From contig JBBDSP010000006.1 in the NCBI GenBank assembly GCA_040904925.1, positions 248,001-312,000 of the forward strand: a stretch of 64,000 bases of DNA, given 5' to 3'. Numbering within the stretch: the stretch's first letter is position 1; each line of letters opens with the position of its first letter. The translations under genes were made by a program, and so were the position numbers. This stretch comes from Gracilimonas sp040904925. GTDB lineage: Bacteria; Bacteroidota; Rhodothermia; Balneolales; Balneolaceae. Under the pieces are notes generated by a model, which was not told where the DNA came from, did not search any database, and worked only from the letters and a program-made list of their open reading frames with translations. Shown piece after piece: positions 1 to 8,338 of the stretch.

Positions 1-1301
1 AGGAAGCTCCCCAACTCGCCGATCGAATTGTAGCACATGTAAACGATAATATAGTCTTGAAATCTGACATTGATCAAAGCGTGGCAGATTATTTGAGACA
101 AGCTGAAGTCTCAGGAGAAAATGTTGAATTTAGCCGCGAACTATGGTTTCAGTTTCTAGAATCAGCCATAAATAATTATGTAATGCTGGAAAAAGCTGAG
201 ATCGATTCTATAACAGTCTCTGATGATGAAGTGAATATGCAAATGGATCAGCGTATTCGACAGCTCACTCAGCAGGCCGGTAGTGAAAGAGCTTTGGAAC
301 AGGCTTTCGGAAAATCCATTATTCAATTAAGAGCAGATTTTCGTGAGAACTTCAGAGAGCAAATGACAGCAAATCGTGTTCAACAACAAAAACAACAATC
401 TATTTCTATCACAAGGCCTGAAGTAGAGCAATTTTTTAATAATATTCCAGCGGACTCACTGCCAACTATTCCAGAGCAGGTCTCTCTCTCTCAGATTGTA
501 AAAATTCCCCCAGCTAAAGGAAATGCCAAACAGAGTGCTCGGGATTTTGCAGAACAACTTCGTGATTCAATTGTAGTGCATGGTAAATCAATTGAAGAGC
601 TTGCCCGAAGACACAGTGGAGATCGCGGGTCTGCACAAAACGGTGGACTTCTCCCCTTAATGTCACTTGATGAGTTGGTTCCTGAATATTCTGCAGCTGC
701 TGCTGCTCTTCAACCAGGAGGCATATCAAAAGTAGTAGAAACCCAATTTGGTTTTCATATCATTCAATTAGAACGCCGTGTTGGTGATCGTATTGAAACC
801 AAGCATATCCTTATCTCTGTAGATTCAAATGAATTAGATGATGATTATGCCATCAACAGACTTAACACTATTCGGGACAGCATTATGACCAACCCTGATG
901 TTAAGTTCGAGGATGTGGCACGAAAACAAAGTGAAGACCCTAACACGGCTAATTATGGAGGAAAAGTAATTGACCCCCAAACCGGCGAAAGGCTTATAGC
1001 GCTTAATCGGCTGGATCCGGCTATGTATCGAATTGTGCTTCTTATGGATGAAGAAGGCTATATATCCGAACCAAAATCATTTACCTTGGAAAGACAGGGA
1101 AAAAAGGCTTACCGAATTGTAAGGCTCGATAGACAAGTCCCTGAACACGTTGCTAATCTGGAGCAAGATTACGAACGGATTAAACGAATTGCCCTGCAAC
1201 AGAAGCAGCAGCGAATCATGCAAGAATGGTTTCAGGAATTAAGGGATGATATTTTTATAGAGTATAAGATCGATGTACCCTGGAAGGAGACCACTCTATG
1301 A
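1..1301 (+). CDS. SurA-like periplasmic peptidyl-prolyl isomerase (5' end outside window)
   Basis: Parvulin-type peptidyl-prolyl cis-trans isomerase and chaperone for outer-membrane proteins, acting in the periplasm. The frame is open to base 3. The codons before the first possible start (TTG at 57) encode a typical SurA N-terminal stretch (A-D-R-I-V-A-H-V-N-D), so the true start and signal peptide lie upstream of the window. Counting from base 57, a helical N-domain covers about residues 1-130. Two parvulin domains follow at roughly 140-240 (with the G-x-Q-F-G-F-H-I-I end motif) and 245-350 (starting K-H-I-L-I), then a helical tail. Its stop overlaps the next start as ATGA, so it is co-transcribed with the MoxR gene. 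Family assignment is firm; whether it is the main SurA or a paralogue cannot be told here. Confidence 0.9.
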   Translation, partial: EAPQLADRIVAHVNDNIVLKSDIDQSVADYLRQAEVSGENVEFSRELWFQFLESAINNYVMLEKAEIDSITVSDDEVNMQMDQRIRQLTQQAGSERALEQAFGKSIIQLRADFRENFREQMTANRVQQQKQQSISITRPEVEQFFNNIPADSLPTIPEQVSLSQIVKIPPAKGNAKQSARDFAEQLRDSIVVHGKSIEELARRHSGDRGSAQNGGLLPLMSLDELVPEYSAAAAALQPGGISKVVETQFGFHIIQLERRVGDRIETKHILISVDSNELDDDYAINRLNTIRDSIMTNPDVKFEDVARKQSEDPNTANYGGKVIDPQTGERLIALNRLDPAMYRIVLLMDEEGYISEPKSFTLERQGKKAYRIVRLDRQVPEHVANLEQDYERIKRIALQQKQQRIMQEWFQELRDDIFIEYKIDVPWKETTL

Positions 1302-2290
1302 GTTCAGATATAAAGGACCCGGTTAAACTTGCCGATGAATTTCATGCCGTTTTTAATCAGATCAAAAAGGAAATTCATAAAGTTGTAATTGGGCAGGAAG
1401 ACATCATTGACCTGCTTTTGATCAGTTTGTTCTCAAAAGGACATTGTGTACTTGTAGGAGTGCCCGGTTTGGCTAAGACATTGCTGATCCGTACTCTTTC
1501 TGAGTCTTTGAACCTAACTTTTAGTCGTATTCAGTTTACCCCGGATCTTATGCCCGGAGATATAACCGGCACGGAAGTAATAGAAGAGAACAAAGATTCA
1601 GGCCGAAAAGAATTCACTTTTATAAAAGGGCCTGTTTTTGCCAATATTTTACTGGCTGATGAGATCAACAGAACGCCTCCTAAAACACAGGCTGCTTTGT
1701 TGGAGGGTATGCAGGAATACCATGTTACCACAGGCGGTAAAACATACCACCTCGATACTCCTTTCTTTGTTTTAGCAACGCAGAATCCCATTGAACAAGA
1801 GGGTACTTATCCCCTTCCTGAAGCTCAGCTAGACCGTTTCATGTTTAATATTTGGGTCGATTATCCTTCTCTCGAAGAAGAAAAAGAAATTGTAAGCAAG
1901 ACAACAGCTCATCAGGATGTTACTATCGAAGCTTTGGTCACAAAAGAGAAAATAAAAGAGCTTCAGAATTTGGTGCGTGAAGTACCGGTTCCTGAAAATG
2001 TTCTTGATTACGCTGTTGAACTCGTCTCAAAAACCCGCCCCGGTACAGATATGGCACCTGATTTTATTACTAGATACATGAGCTGGGGAGCCGGCCCAAG
2101 AGCATCTCAGTACCTTATTTTAGGAGGCAAAGCACGTGCACTTTCACAAGGACGTTACCACGTCACAGAAGAAGATATAAAAGCACTGGCAATCCCGGTT
2201 TTGAGACATCGTATTGTTAATAATTATGCAGCAGAAGCAGAAGGCTTTACTACGGTTAAATTAATTAACATGCTTATCGACGAAGCCTAA
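1298..2290 (+). CDS. MoxR-family AAA+ ATPase
   Basis: MoxR-type AAA+ ATPase (330 aa), a cytoplasmic chaperone-like ATPase usually working with VWA-domain partner proteins. Walker A is G-V-P-G-L-A-K-T at residues 54-61 and Walker B is I-L-L-A-D-E at about 117-122, followed by the family's N-R-x-x-P-K-x-Q-x-A-L-L-E-x-M-Q-E signature. The length is normal for the family. A purine-rich site (GGAAGGAGA) precedes the ATG, which overlaps the upstream stop. The next gene, 20 bp downstream, encodes a VWA-like membrane protein, the expected kind of partner. The DUF58 gene often found between moxR and VWA genes is absent. Confidence 0.95.
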   Translation: MSSDIKDPVKLADEFHAVFNQIKKEIHKVVIGQEDIIDLLLISLFSKGHCVLVGVPGLAKTLLIRTLSESLNLTFSRIQFTPDLMPGDITGTEVIEENKDSGRKEFTFIKGPVFANILLADEINRTPPKTQAALLEGMQEYHVTTGGKTYHLDTPFFVLATQNPIEQEGTYPLPEAQLDRFMFNIWVDYPSLEEEKEIVSKTTAHQDVTIEALVTKEKIKELQNLVREVPVPENVLDYAVELVSKTRPGTDMAPDFITRYMSWGAGPRASQYLILGGKARALSQGRYHVTEEDIKALAIPVLRHRIVNNYAAEAEGFTTVKLINMLIDEA

Positions 2291-2310
2291 TCTCTAAATG
2301 AGGAATTGAC

Positions 2311-4413
2311 GTGGATTTCCAGGGCTTTCAATTTATTCTTCCACCTGCAGTAGTCGCCATAATCATATTGGCTCTTTTAGGCGTAGCCTGGGCATCTTAT
2401 CAAAAATTTGAAAGCATTCCTGCTCTTGGTCGGTGGACCCTGATCGGCCTAAGAGGATTAACGCTGATCCTCATCTTACTCCTTCTTCTTAATCCTTACT
2501 TTTTTTCTTCTGAGGAAATAGAAGTGAAACCCAAGATAGCTGTTTTCCTTGATAATACAGAAAGTGCAGGAATCGTAAAGGGAGATTACAACGGACTCAA
2601 TTCTTACAACGATCTTATAGACAGATTAAACTTCTCTGGTATAGATGATGCCGAAATGGAATTTTATTCTATTGGTGAAGATGTTCAGGATTTCTCACCC
2701 GATTCATTGTCTGCCCGTGAAATACAGACTAACCTTTCTGCTCCGGTAAGTTCGATCCTCGAAATGGAAGATAATGTAAAAGCGGGTGTTATAATCTCCG
2801 ATGGCATCATTACATATGGACGGAATCCAAGCGTCAGTGCATTTAATTCCTCCATTCCTATTCACACAATTGCTATCGGTGATACAGCTGATATTCAGGA
2901 TATTGCGATTTCAAATGTAATTACCAACCCAACCGGATATACAAACACTGATCATATCATTGAAGCTGAATTAACCCAATCAGGCTTTGCTAACAATACA
3001 GCTACTGTGTCTCTGCTTTCGAATAATGAAGTGATTCAGGAGAAGCAAATCACTTTCGAGACAGATGACCAGGTACTAAATACAGAATTTGAGTTACGTC
3101 TGGAAGAAGCCGGTTTAAAACAATATGAGATCACGGTTGATCCCCTTCCTCAGGAATGGACTGAAACTAATAATTCCCAGTTATTCTCCATTGACGTTTT
3201 AGATGACAGAGTTAAGATCCTGCACGTTGCATTCCAGATCCACCCGGATGTAAAGGCAATCCGTTCTGTAATTGAAAGGAATGAGACAAACGAACTTTAC
3301 CCGCTTACGTGGCTTGGAGGTGATCGCTATATTGAAGACCTGCCTGATGAAGGTGAATTCAATCTAATCGTAATTCATGGGGTACCAAATTCAACACGTG
3401 ATTTTGAATTTTTATCAGATATAGAAAATACCCCAACTATTTTTTTTGAATTGAGTACTGAGAAAAATTCGCAGTTTGATGCTATTAATGACATTCAATT
3501 AATCCGGTCAAATGCCGGCTCCGGTCAAGCCTCTCAGATAACTTTACATTCAATCCAGGATAATGATCAACATCCGGTTCTTGAACTGCCTGACTTAGAT
3601 CTCACCAACCTCCCTCCTTTATTTTCTTCACTAAGGACTACCGTTCTTGACCCTCAATCTACGCCTCTTTTTGGATTGACATACAACAGAACAGACACTG
3701 ATTTTCCTGTGATCTCTGTATTAGAGCGTGGAAATATCCGCAGAGCACATGTTATGCCTTGGGGCTGGTACAGAGCGTTACAGAGCACAAACGAAGACCA
3801 CAGAGTCTTTACTTCTACCCTGCTGTCTAACTTGGTATCATGGACTTCCAGTGATCCTGACGATCGTAAATTGAGGATTACTCCCGTTAAGCAAGTTTTC
3901 ACAACCTCAGAACAACCGATATTAAATGGAAGTTTACGTAATGAACGCGGCGATCCGGAAAATGAAGGGATCATTGAGGTTCAATTGAAAGATGACGATG
4001 GATCATCCCGGAACTTCAACATGGAAAACAGAGGAAATGGGAATTATGGACTAAACCTTCCTCGACTTTCAGAAGGATTATATGAATATACAACGACTGC
4101 CCGAAAAGGAGACCGGGAACTGGAGGCTCAAACCGGTGAATTTCTTGTATCAAATACCAGCTCGGAATTAGCCAGTACTACGAGAAATGATCAGTTGATG
4201 AGAGCGATTGCAGAAAATTCTGGCGGACTATTTTTTACCTACGATGATATCGAAAACTTTTGGGAAGTACTTGAAGCTCAAAATGTGCTTGAGCCACAGG
4301 TTCAGACGGTTGAAAATTATTCTTTCCCTGTACGGTCACTCAATTGGTTCGTTTTAATCTTGATTCTCCTCGGGTCTGAATGGATGCTTAGAAAATATTA
4401 TTCCCTTCCCTGA
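2311..4413 (+). CDS. VWA-like / glutamine-amidotransferase-fold membrane protein
   Basis: Large membrane-anchored protein (700 aa) of the type paired with MoxR ATPases. Two hydrophobic helices (about residues 9-30 and 42-62) are followed by a VWA-like segment beginning A-V-F-L-D-N-T-E-S, a degenerate MIDAS (D-x-T-x-S instead of D-x-S-x-S). A long soluble part resembles the class-I glutamine-amidotransferase-like region of such proteins, and a last helix lies near the C-terminus (about 676-694). The start is GTG at 2311, chosen because an AGGA box sits 7 bases upstream and the near ATG at 2298 is out of frame. The last 13 codons lie inside the 131-bp direct repeat that also occurs at 5882-6012. 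Function is unknown beyond the MoxR partnership. Confidence 0.75.
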   Translation: MDFQGFQFILPPAVVAIIILALLGVAWASYQKFESIPALGRWTLIGLRGLTLILILLLLLNPYFFSSEEIEVKPKIAVFLDNTESAGIVKGDYNGLNSYNDLIDRLNFSGIDDAEMEFYSIGEDVQDFSPDSLSAREIQTNLSAPVSSILEMEDNVKAGVIISDGIITYGRNPSVSAFNSSIPIHTIAIGDTADIQDIAISNVITNPTGYTNTDHIIEAELTQSGFANNTATVSLLSNNEVIQEKQITFETDDQVLNTEFELRLEEAGLKQYEITVDPLPQEWTETNNSQLFSIDVLDDRVKILHVAFQIHPDVKAIRSVIERNETNELYPLTWLGGDRYIEDLPDEGEFNLIVIHGVPNSTRDFEFLSDIENTPTIFFELSTEKNSQFDAINDIQLIRSNAGSGQASQITLHSIQDNDQHPVLELPDLDLTNLPPLFSSLRTTVLDPQSTPLFGLTYNRTDTDFPVISVLERGNIRRAHVMPWGWYRALQSTNEDHRVFTSTLLSNLVSWTSSDPDDRKLRITPVKQVFTTSEQPILNGSLRNERGDPENEGIIEVQLKDDDGSSRNFNMENRGNGNYGLNLPRLSEGLYEYTTTARKGDRELEAQTGEFLVSNTSSELASTTRNDQLMRAIAENSGGLFFTYDDIENFWEVLEAQNVLEPQVQTVENYSFPVRSLNWFVLILILLGSEWMLRKYYSLP

Positions 4414-4505
4414 GTCCAATACTTGTACCGCTTTACCGTAGCATTTCCTGCTGCATCGATCTTCACCTCAAATATATTATCATACTCTGATTCATCGAGT
4501 TGATC
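4375..4505. repeat. 131-bp direct repeat, left copy
   Basis: Identical, base for base as read, to 5882-6012 (constant offset 1507). It contains the last 13 codons of the VWA-like gene and an antisense copy of the last 36 codons (stop included) of the histidine phosphatase gene. Just outside the left edge, GGGTCTG here corresponds to GGGTTCTG in the other copy, so similarity continues a few bases with one indel. The repeat borders the inserted segment 4506-5881 and keeps both host genes intact. Confidence 0.97.
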
Positions 4506-4767
4506 ATTTTAAAACTTTCCTCAAGTCGCAAACGTAATAGTTTGTGGCTTTTATCTAACCAAATTATGCGGACTTCACGAATTTGAAATCCGCATAAGAT
4601 TGAAAAAACAGGGGTTTACTTGGCTTTTGTGAGGATTTGAAATATTATGCGACATCTTATTGCGGATTAGCAAATCCGCTAAATACTATGTTAGCCAATT
4701 AAATCGTAACAATACAAGGATTGGTATCGTAATAATCAGCAAAGATACTTTAGATTAAAAAATAACG
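4414..4767. other. Intergenic stretch: repeat remainder, attC-like palindrome, cassette leader
   Basis: This 354-base gap holds the rest of the left 131-bp repeat (to 4505), a short hairpin (CAAAC-GTAATA-GTTTG near 4530-4545), the 144-bp palindromic element at 4553-4696 and an AT-rich leader before the hydrolase gene. I see no ORF of note and no RNA gene. A fragment of the phosphatase gene (antisense, 4398-4505) is a duplication remnant, not a gene. Confidence 0.7.
4553..4696. repeat. Long imperfect palindrome resembling an integron attC site
   Basis: The ends are ATCTAAC (4553-4559, matching the attC core RYYYAAC) and GTTAGCC (4690-4696, one base off GTTRRRY). Inside, TTATGCGGA (4564-4572) pairs with TCCGCATAA (4589-4597) or with the distal AATCCGC (4673-4679), and GCGGATT-AGCA-AATCCGC (4662-4679) is a perfect hairpin. 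ATCCGCATAAGAT on the left also recurs, inverted and with one indel, on the right half. Nested core boxes at both ends and a length of about 144 bp fit the size and layout of large attC sites. No integrase is in the window, so the identification is an inference. A species-specific structured repeat is the alternative. Confidence 0.45.
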
Positions 4768-5814
4768 ATGCGATTATTTACAACTGCCGTTTTATTCCTT
4801 TTAATGCCTCTTCATTCCTCTTGCCAAGAAACCCAAAAACTATATGTCTGTCCTCCCTGTGCGGTCCATGATACTTTATCATTTGGACAAGATGGAGTAT
4901 GTCCGGTTTGTGGAATGAATTTAATCGTAAACACCGATTCAACGATAGTAAATAACATTTCCATTAAAACCGGTTCAGGAAATTTTCTTGTAGAAGGTGG
5001 TGCCGATCACAAAGAAAAAACAATTACTGTATTCTACCATAAACCCGGAAATTTCAATCAGGAATCTCCCATCTTAATGGTTATACCCGGTTCAGCAAGA
5101 AACGGATGGGATTACCGAGATGCCTGGATAGAAGCTTCAGAGAAACAAGGTATATTAATTCTATCTCCCCACTATTCGGAAGAGTACTACCCAGAATTTT
5201 GGAGTTATAACTTAGGCGGAATGATCGAGGATGTTAAAATAAATGAAGAACGCACCACCATGTTAAGTTATAATATAAATAATGAATCGGAAGAATGGAT
5301 CTGGCAAGACTTCGATAGAATTTTTAATTATATGAAAGTGGAACTAGCTTTAGAAGCAGAAACCTACGATATGTTCGGACACTCAGCAGGAGGACAAATA
5401 TTGCATCGCCTCTCACTCTTTAATTCAGATAACAAGGCAAATAGAATGCTGGCTTCAAATTCGGGTTGGTACACTATCCCTTCCGCCAACGATAATTTTC
5501 CATATGGTTTAAAAGGAATTATGACAATAGATAAAAAAGTCAAAAAGGCTTTCAAAGGTAACCTTGTAGTTTTTATCGGACAAGAAGACGATGAAAATGA
5601 AACCAGAGGCCATTTAGTGCGTTCCCCAGAAACAGATAAACAAGGAACCCATAGGTTAGCGCGAGGCAAATATTTTTACAATAAATCAAAAATATATGCT
5701 GATAGTCTGGAAACCGAATTCAATTGGGAATTAAAAGTAATCCCCGGTATAGGTCATGATTATGAACGAATGAGCAAAGCAGCAGCAAAATATTTGTATG
5801 AAATTCGTGAATAA
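4768..5814 (+). CDS. Lipoprotein with heavy-metal-binding domain fused to alpha/beta hydrolase
   Basis: Predicted exported enzyme (348 aa). A signal peptide ends at a lipobox-like site with Cys19. Residues about 26-52 form a small HMBD-type zinc/heavy-metal-binding domain (Cys28, Cys31, Cys45, Cys48; C-P-x-C-G-M end), known from copper-efflux proteins. The rest is an alpha/beta hydrolase of the esterase/depolymerase kind: nucleophile elbow G-H-S-A-G-G at 204-209 (Ser206), likely acid in G-Q-E-D-D and catalytic His330 in G-I-G-H-D-Y. It is the only gene of the inserted cassette. It reads rightward from an AT-rich leader and has no obvious partner nearby. Substrate is unknown. The domain combination is the odd feature. 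Confidence 0.8.
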   Translation: MRLFTTAVLFLLMPLHSSCQETQKLYVCPPCAVHDTLSFGQDGVCPVCGMNLIVNTDSTIVNNISIKTGSGNFLVEGGADHKEKTITVFYHKPGNFNQESPILMVIPGSARNGWDYRDAWIEASEKQGILILSPHYSEEYYPEFWSYNLGGMIEDVKINEERTTMLSYNINNESEEWIWQDFDRIFNYMKVELALEAETYDMFGHSAGGQILHRLSLFNSDNKANRMLASNSGWYTIPSANDNFPYGLKGIMTIDKKVKKAFKGNLVVFIGQEDDENETRGHLVRSPETDKQGTHRLARGKYFYNKSKIYADSLETEFNWELKVIPGIGHDYERMSKAAAKYLYEIRE

Positions 5815-5881
5815 CATATGCGTATAACCAGGGTTAAAATCGGATGCGGACGGGGTGCAATCGAACTTGCTTCTTTTGGGT

Positions 5882-6012
5882 TCTGAATGGATGCTTAGAA
5901 AATATTATTCCCTTCCCTGAGTCCAATACTTGTACCGCTTTACCGTAGCATTTCCTGCTGCATCGATCTTCACCTCAAATATATTATCATACTCTGATTC
6001 ATCGAGTTGATC
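5882..6012. repeat. 131-bp direct repeat, right copy
   Basis: Exact second copy of 4375-4505. It supplies the 3' end of the histidine phosphatase gene (stop at 5905-5907 on the minus strand) and carries a silent fragment of the VWA-like gene's last 13 codons (5882-5920). Confidence 0.97.
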
Positions 6013-6438
6013 GAAGGTCTGTTTACCTAATGCTGTATTAACAAGATTCGGAGTTGTATTTGAATGTCCCATGATCAACACTTGCTGTCCTTTATGAAGT
6101 TCAATTATATCGTTGATCAATGAATCTGGGTTACTCAGACCATACTGATTAATCTCAAGCCCGGTCTTTTTTGAAATCGGGGTTGACGTCTCCAGTGTTC
6201 GTTTATACCCTGTACTGTAAATTGCTTTCAGATCATAATTCTGTTGCAGTAGATCAGATAGTTTTTCTGCTCGCATCACCCCTTTCTCGTTCAGAGAAGG
6301 ATCTTTGGTTCCGTCATCAAGCTTTTCTGCATGCCTTACAAATATAAGGGTGGTAATATCATCTGCTTTAGTCGATTCCTGTGCAAAAGCGGGAGCTAAT
6401 CCGATGATCAGTATCAGCGTACATATAAGTTTTTTCAT
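5905..6438 (-). CDS. Exported histidine phosphatase (SixA / phosphoglycerate-mutase superfamily)
   Basis: Branch-2-like histidine phosphatase, 177 aa, with a signal peptide (residues 1-19, A-F-A cleavage region), so it acts in the periplasm or outside. The phosphoacceptor motif is R-H-A-E-K at 35-39 (His36), and the second conserved histidine is His125 in M-G-H-S-N-T. The K-R-T-L-E-T-S segment is typical of small SixA-like members. Its last 36 codons are duplicated upstream at 4398-4505 because of the cassette insertion. It appears to be a single-gene unit. Substrate is unknown. Confidence 0.88.
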   Translation of the reverse strand: MKKLICTLILIIGLAPAFAQESTKADDITTLIFVRHAEKLDDGTKDPSLNEKGVMRAEKLSDLLQQNYDLKAIYSTGYKRTLETSTPISKKTGLEINQYGLSNPDSLINDIIELHKGQQVLIMGHSNTTPNLVNTALGKQTFDQLDESEYDNIFEVKIDAAGNATVKRYKYWTQGRE

Positions 6439-6512
6439 GATATTCTTTTGAAATTACGATCACCTTTCAAAATGTATCGCATTCAATACTTAAAAGTTTC
6501 ATAAATATAACG

Positions 6513-6544
6513 GAAATAAAAAAGACCGGCTTTTCAGGCCGGTC
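6513..6544 (-). terminator. Rho-independent terminator
   Basis: A perfect 7-bp stem GACCGGC / GCCGGTC (6524-6530 and 6538-6544) with a 7-base loop is followed on the minus strand by a T-run. It lies just after the stop of the gene ending at 6568 and before the histidine phosphatase gene. Confidence 0.85.
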
Positions 6545-6567
6545 TCGGTTAGTGTATGTTATCCTGA

Positions 6568-7791
6568 TCAGTTCTTACGGGCAAGAACTATGATCAAGCC
6601 AACAATGGTTATTAAACTAAGTCCGAACAGTATAGGAATTAAAAATGATTTTGGTTTTGCTTCATCTCTCCAGGTCATCATTTCACTGTCAATGGTAGAG
6701 ATCTGAGCCATGGTTAGAACTTCACCTTCTTGCACAAATTCACCCCACTCACTTTTGATCTTGCCATTCCAGAAATCATAAAAGGCCTGAAAATCATCGT
6801 AATTCTCATTTGTAACCACTTTGTCACGACTGGAATCCGTAGCGTTACTGATGAAAGTTTCAATAGCTGAGTAGAAGCTTTCATTATTATCAAAAGCATT
6901 TAGTTCTACATTTTCCTGCTCCAAGTGCTCATCAATAGAGGCCCACATATTTTTAGAGGCACTTGCTTTCCAGTCACCTAATTTATCCTCTATCCCGGTT
7001 TCCCATTGAGAGGCATTGTTACCACCATATAATCTCGCCAGGTCACTTCCTATCTGATTCCATACTTCATTGAATCTACTCTGGACTACGTACATCCTAA
7101 GGTGATCTTCAGTTTGGAGATTCCCATCATCCGCTTTCAGGATCTGAATATTATCTTCTATAACACCCTGAATTACCTCAAGTGGGTTATTTTCATTTTC
7201 AATATCACGGCTTCTCTCTTCAATATCTGCAATGGTATTGCTTTCAAGATCACGGTAAGAAACAAATAGAGAATCGATCATATTCAATACAAATTCATCC
7301 CGTTCTTCCATACTGCTTCGGTAGCGCTGAACCAAAGCTGAGAGATTTTGTTCACTTTGCTCTGAATCGTTTATCATATTTCTCAGTGAATCGGTACGAG
7401 TATTAAGGTGAGCAATTTCCGATCTGTAGCTTGAAAGTTCATCAGAAAGCCTGACCAGTTTTTCACCCTGATCTTCTATGATCAGAAGTTTATGCTCTGC
7501 ATTTCGAGCATTTTGTTTTAACTGGTCTAAGCTCTCGGAATAAGTCTTGGGGTATAACGCATGATCCAAGAGTTCTTCACGATCCTTATACGTGGCCTCA
7601 AGGTTATCTACTTCATTTATCAGGCTGTCAACTTCATCGACCGTCATTGCGGTTTCTATATTTTGTTGAAGCTCAGTATATACTGCTTCAAATTCTTTTT
7701 TAACCTGATAATCAGATGTTTGAGCTAATACAGTTCCGGTTAACAGTACCGAAATAAAAATAATGTTAATTGATTGTATCACACGTTTCAT
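6568..7791 (-). CDS. Hypothetical exported coiled-coil protein with C-terminal membrane anchor
   Basis: I do not recognise this family. The 407-aa product has a signal peptide (about residues 1-23, L-A-Q cleavage), a long heptad-rich region (about 30-200) predicted to form coiled coils, an alpha-helical middle part and a single C-terminal transmembrane helix (about 383-403) ending in A-R-K-N. Most of it should therefore lie in the periplasm, tethered to the inner membrane. Its ATG overlaps the stop of the upstream lipoprotein gene (ATGA), so the two are translationally coupled and probably work together. A strong terminator follows. Confidence 0.75.
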   Translation of the reverse strand: MKRVIQSINIIFISVLLTGTVLAQTSDYQVKKEFEAVYTELQQNIETAMTVDEVDSLINEVDNLEATYKDREELLDHALYPKTYSESLDQLKQNARNAEHKLLIIEDQGEKLVRLSDELSSYRSEIAHLNTRTDSLRNMINDSEQSEQNLSALVQRYRSSMEERDEFVLNMIDSLFVSYRDLESNTIADIEERSRDIENENNPLEVIQGVIEDNIQILKADDGNLQTEDHLRMYVVQSRFNEVWNQIGSDLARLYGGNNASQWETGIEDKLGDWKASASKNMWASIDEHLEQENVELNAFDNNESFYSAIETFISNATDSSRDKVVTNENYDDFQAFYDFWNGKIKSEWGEFVQEGEVLTMAQISTIDSEMMTWRDEAKPKSFLIPILFGLSLITIVGLIIVLARKN

Positions 7792-8276
7792 GACTGATCC
7801 TCCTCATTATTCTCTTGAATTCCATTTTCATTTAAAGTGAGTATCTCATTGGAATCTGTTTTAATAAGCTGAACCGTTGATTCACGAAGATTAAAAGCCG
7901 GAGCATTTAACCGCTCTTCAGATACTTTTATTTTTTTCTTCAGCTTTAATTCTGACTTACCGGGCTCCATCACATATACATTTTTAAAATGATTGGCAGT
8001 AATGAAATAATAGCCCTGAGCGTTACGGATAAGTCGAACCTCATTTATATCGACGGGCTCGTCCTCACTGAATTCCTGTTTTTTGAAGGGCTCTACATTA
8101 AAAGTAATACCGTAACGAACATCATGTACATCACCATTTTCATCCGGTACTAAAACAGACTCTATTTCCTGAGCATAGTTGACATCTTCAACCACAAATT
8201 TATTGCAAGCCGTGGCAATCACCACGAAAGAAGCCAACCAAATAATTTGGATAAAGGGTTTAAAATTCATTTTCAT
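7788..8276 (-). CDS. Hypothetical lipoprotein
   Basis: Small exported lipoprotein of unknown function. I chose ATG 8276 (M-K-M-N-F; ATG 8270 is equally possible) instead of the longer ORF from 8321, because a GAGGA box lies just upstream and these starts put a normal signal peptide ahead of the lipobox V-V-I-A-T-A-C. The mature part is about 140 residues, acidic, with a Gln/Glu/Asn-rich end. It overlaps the following coiled-coil gene by ATGA and lies about 60 bp downstream of apt. Confidence 0.7.
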   Translation of the reverse strand: MKMNFKPFIQIIWLASFVVIATACNKFVVEDVNYAQEIESVLVPDENGDVHDVRYGITFNVEPFKKQEFSEDEPVDINEVRLIRNAQGYYFITANHFKNVYVMEPGKSELKLKKKIKVSEERLNAPAFNLRESTVQLIKTDSNEILTLNENGIQENNEEDQS

Positions 8277-8338
8277 GTCCTCAATTACTGATTTTTTTAG
8301 TTCAGTTAATTGTATCCACAAAAATAAAATATGTTCCG

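Larger units (their letters stand above)
4506..5881. mobile_element. Inserted gene cassette between two once-overlapping genes
   Basis: The 1376-bp segment between the two 131-bp repeats holds an attC-like palindrome, one gene (4768-5814) and a 67-base structured tail that begins at that gene's stop codon (5812-5880). Removing the segment and one repeat copy restores a tail-to-tail arrangement in which the VWA-like and phosphatase genes overlap by 16 bp. The segment is therefore a late addition. The inserted gene is more AT-rich than its neighbours by eye. No transposase, integrase or short target-site duplication is visible. Confidence 0.7.

Noticed and set aside
4398..4505. Antisense fragment identical to the end of the histidine phosphatase gene
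   Set aside because: Not a separate pseudogene by decay; it is simply part of the exact 131-bp duplication and is reported there.
4506..5881. Insertion sequence (IS) explanation for the inserted segment
   Set aside because: No transposase, no terminal inverted repeats at the junctions, and the flanking duplication of 131 bp is much too long for a target-site duplication.
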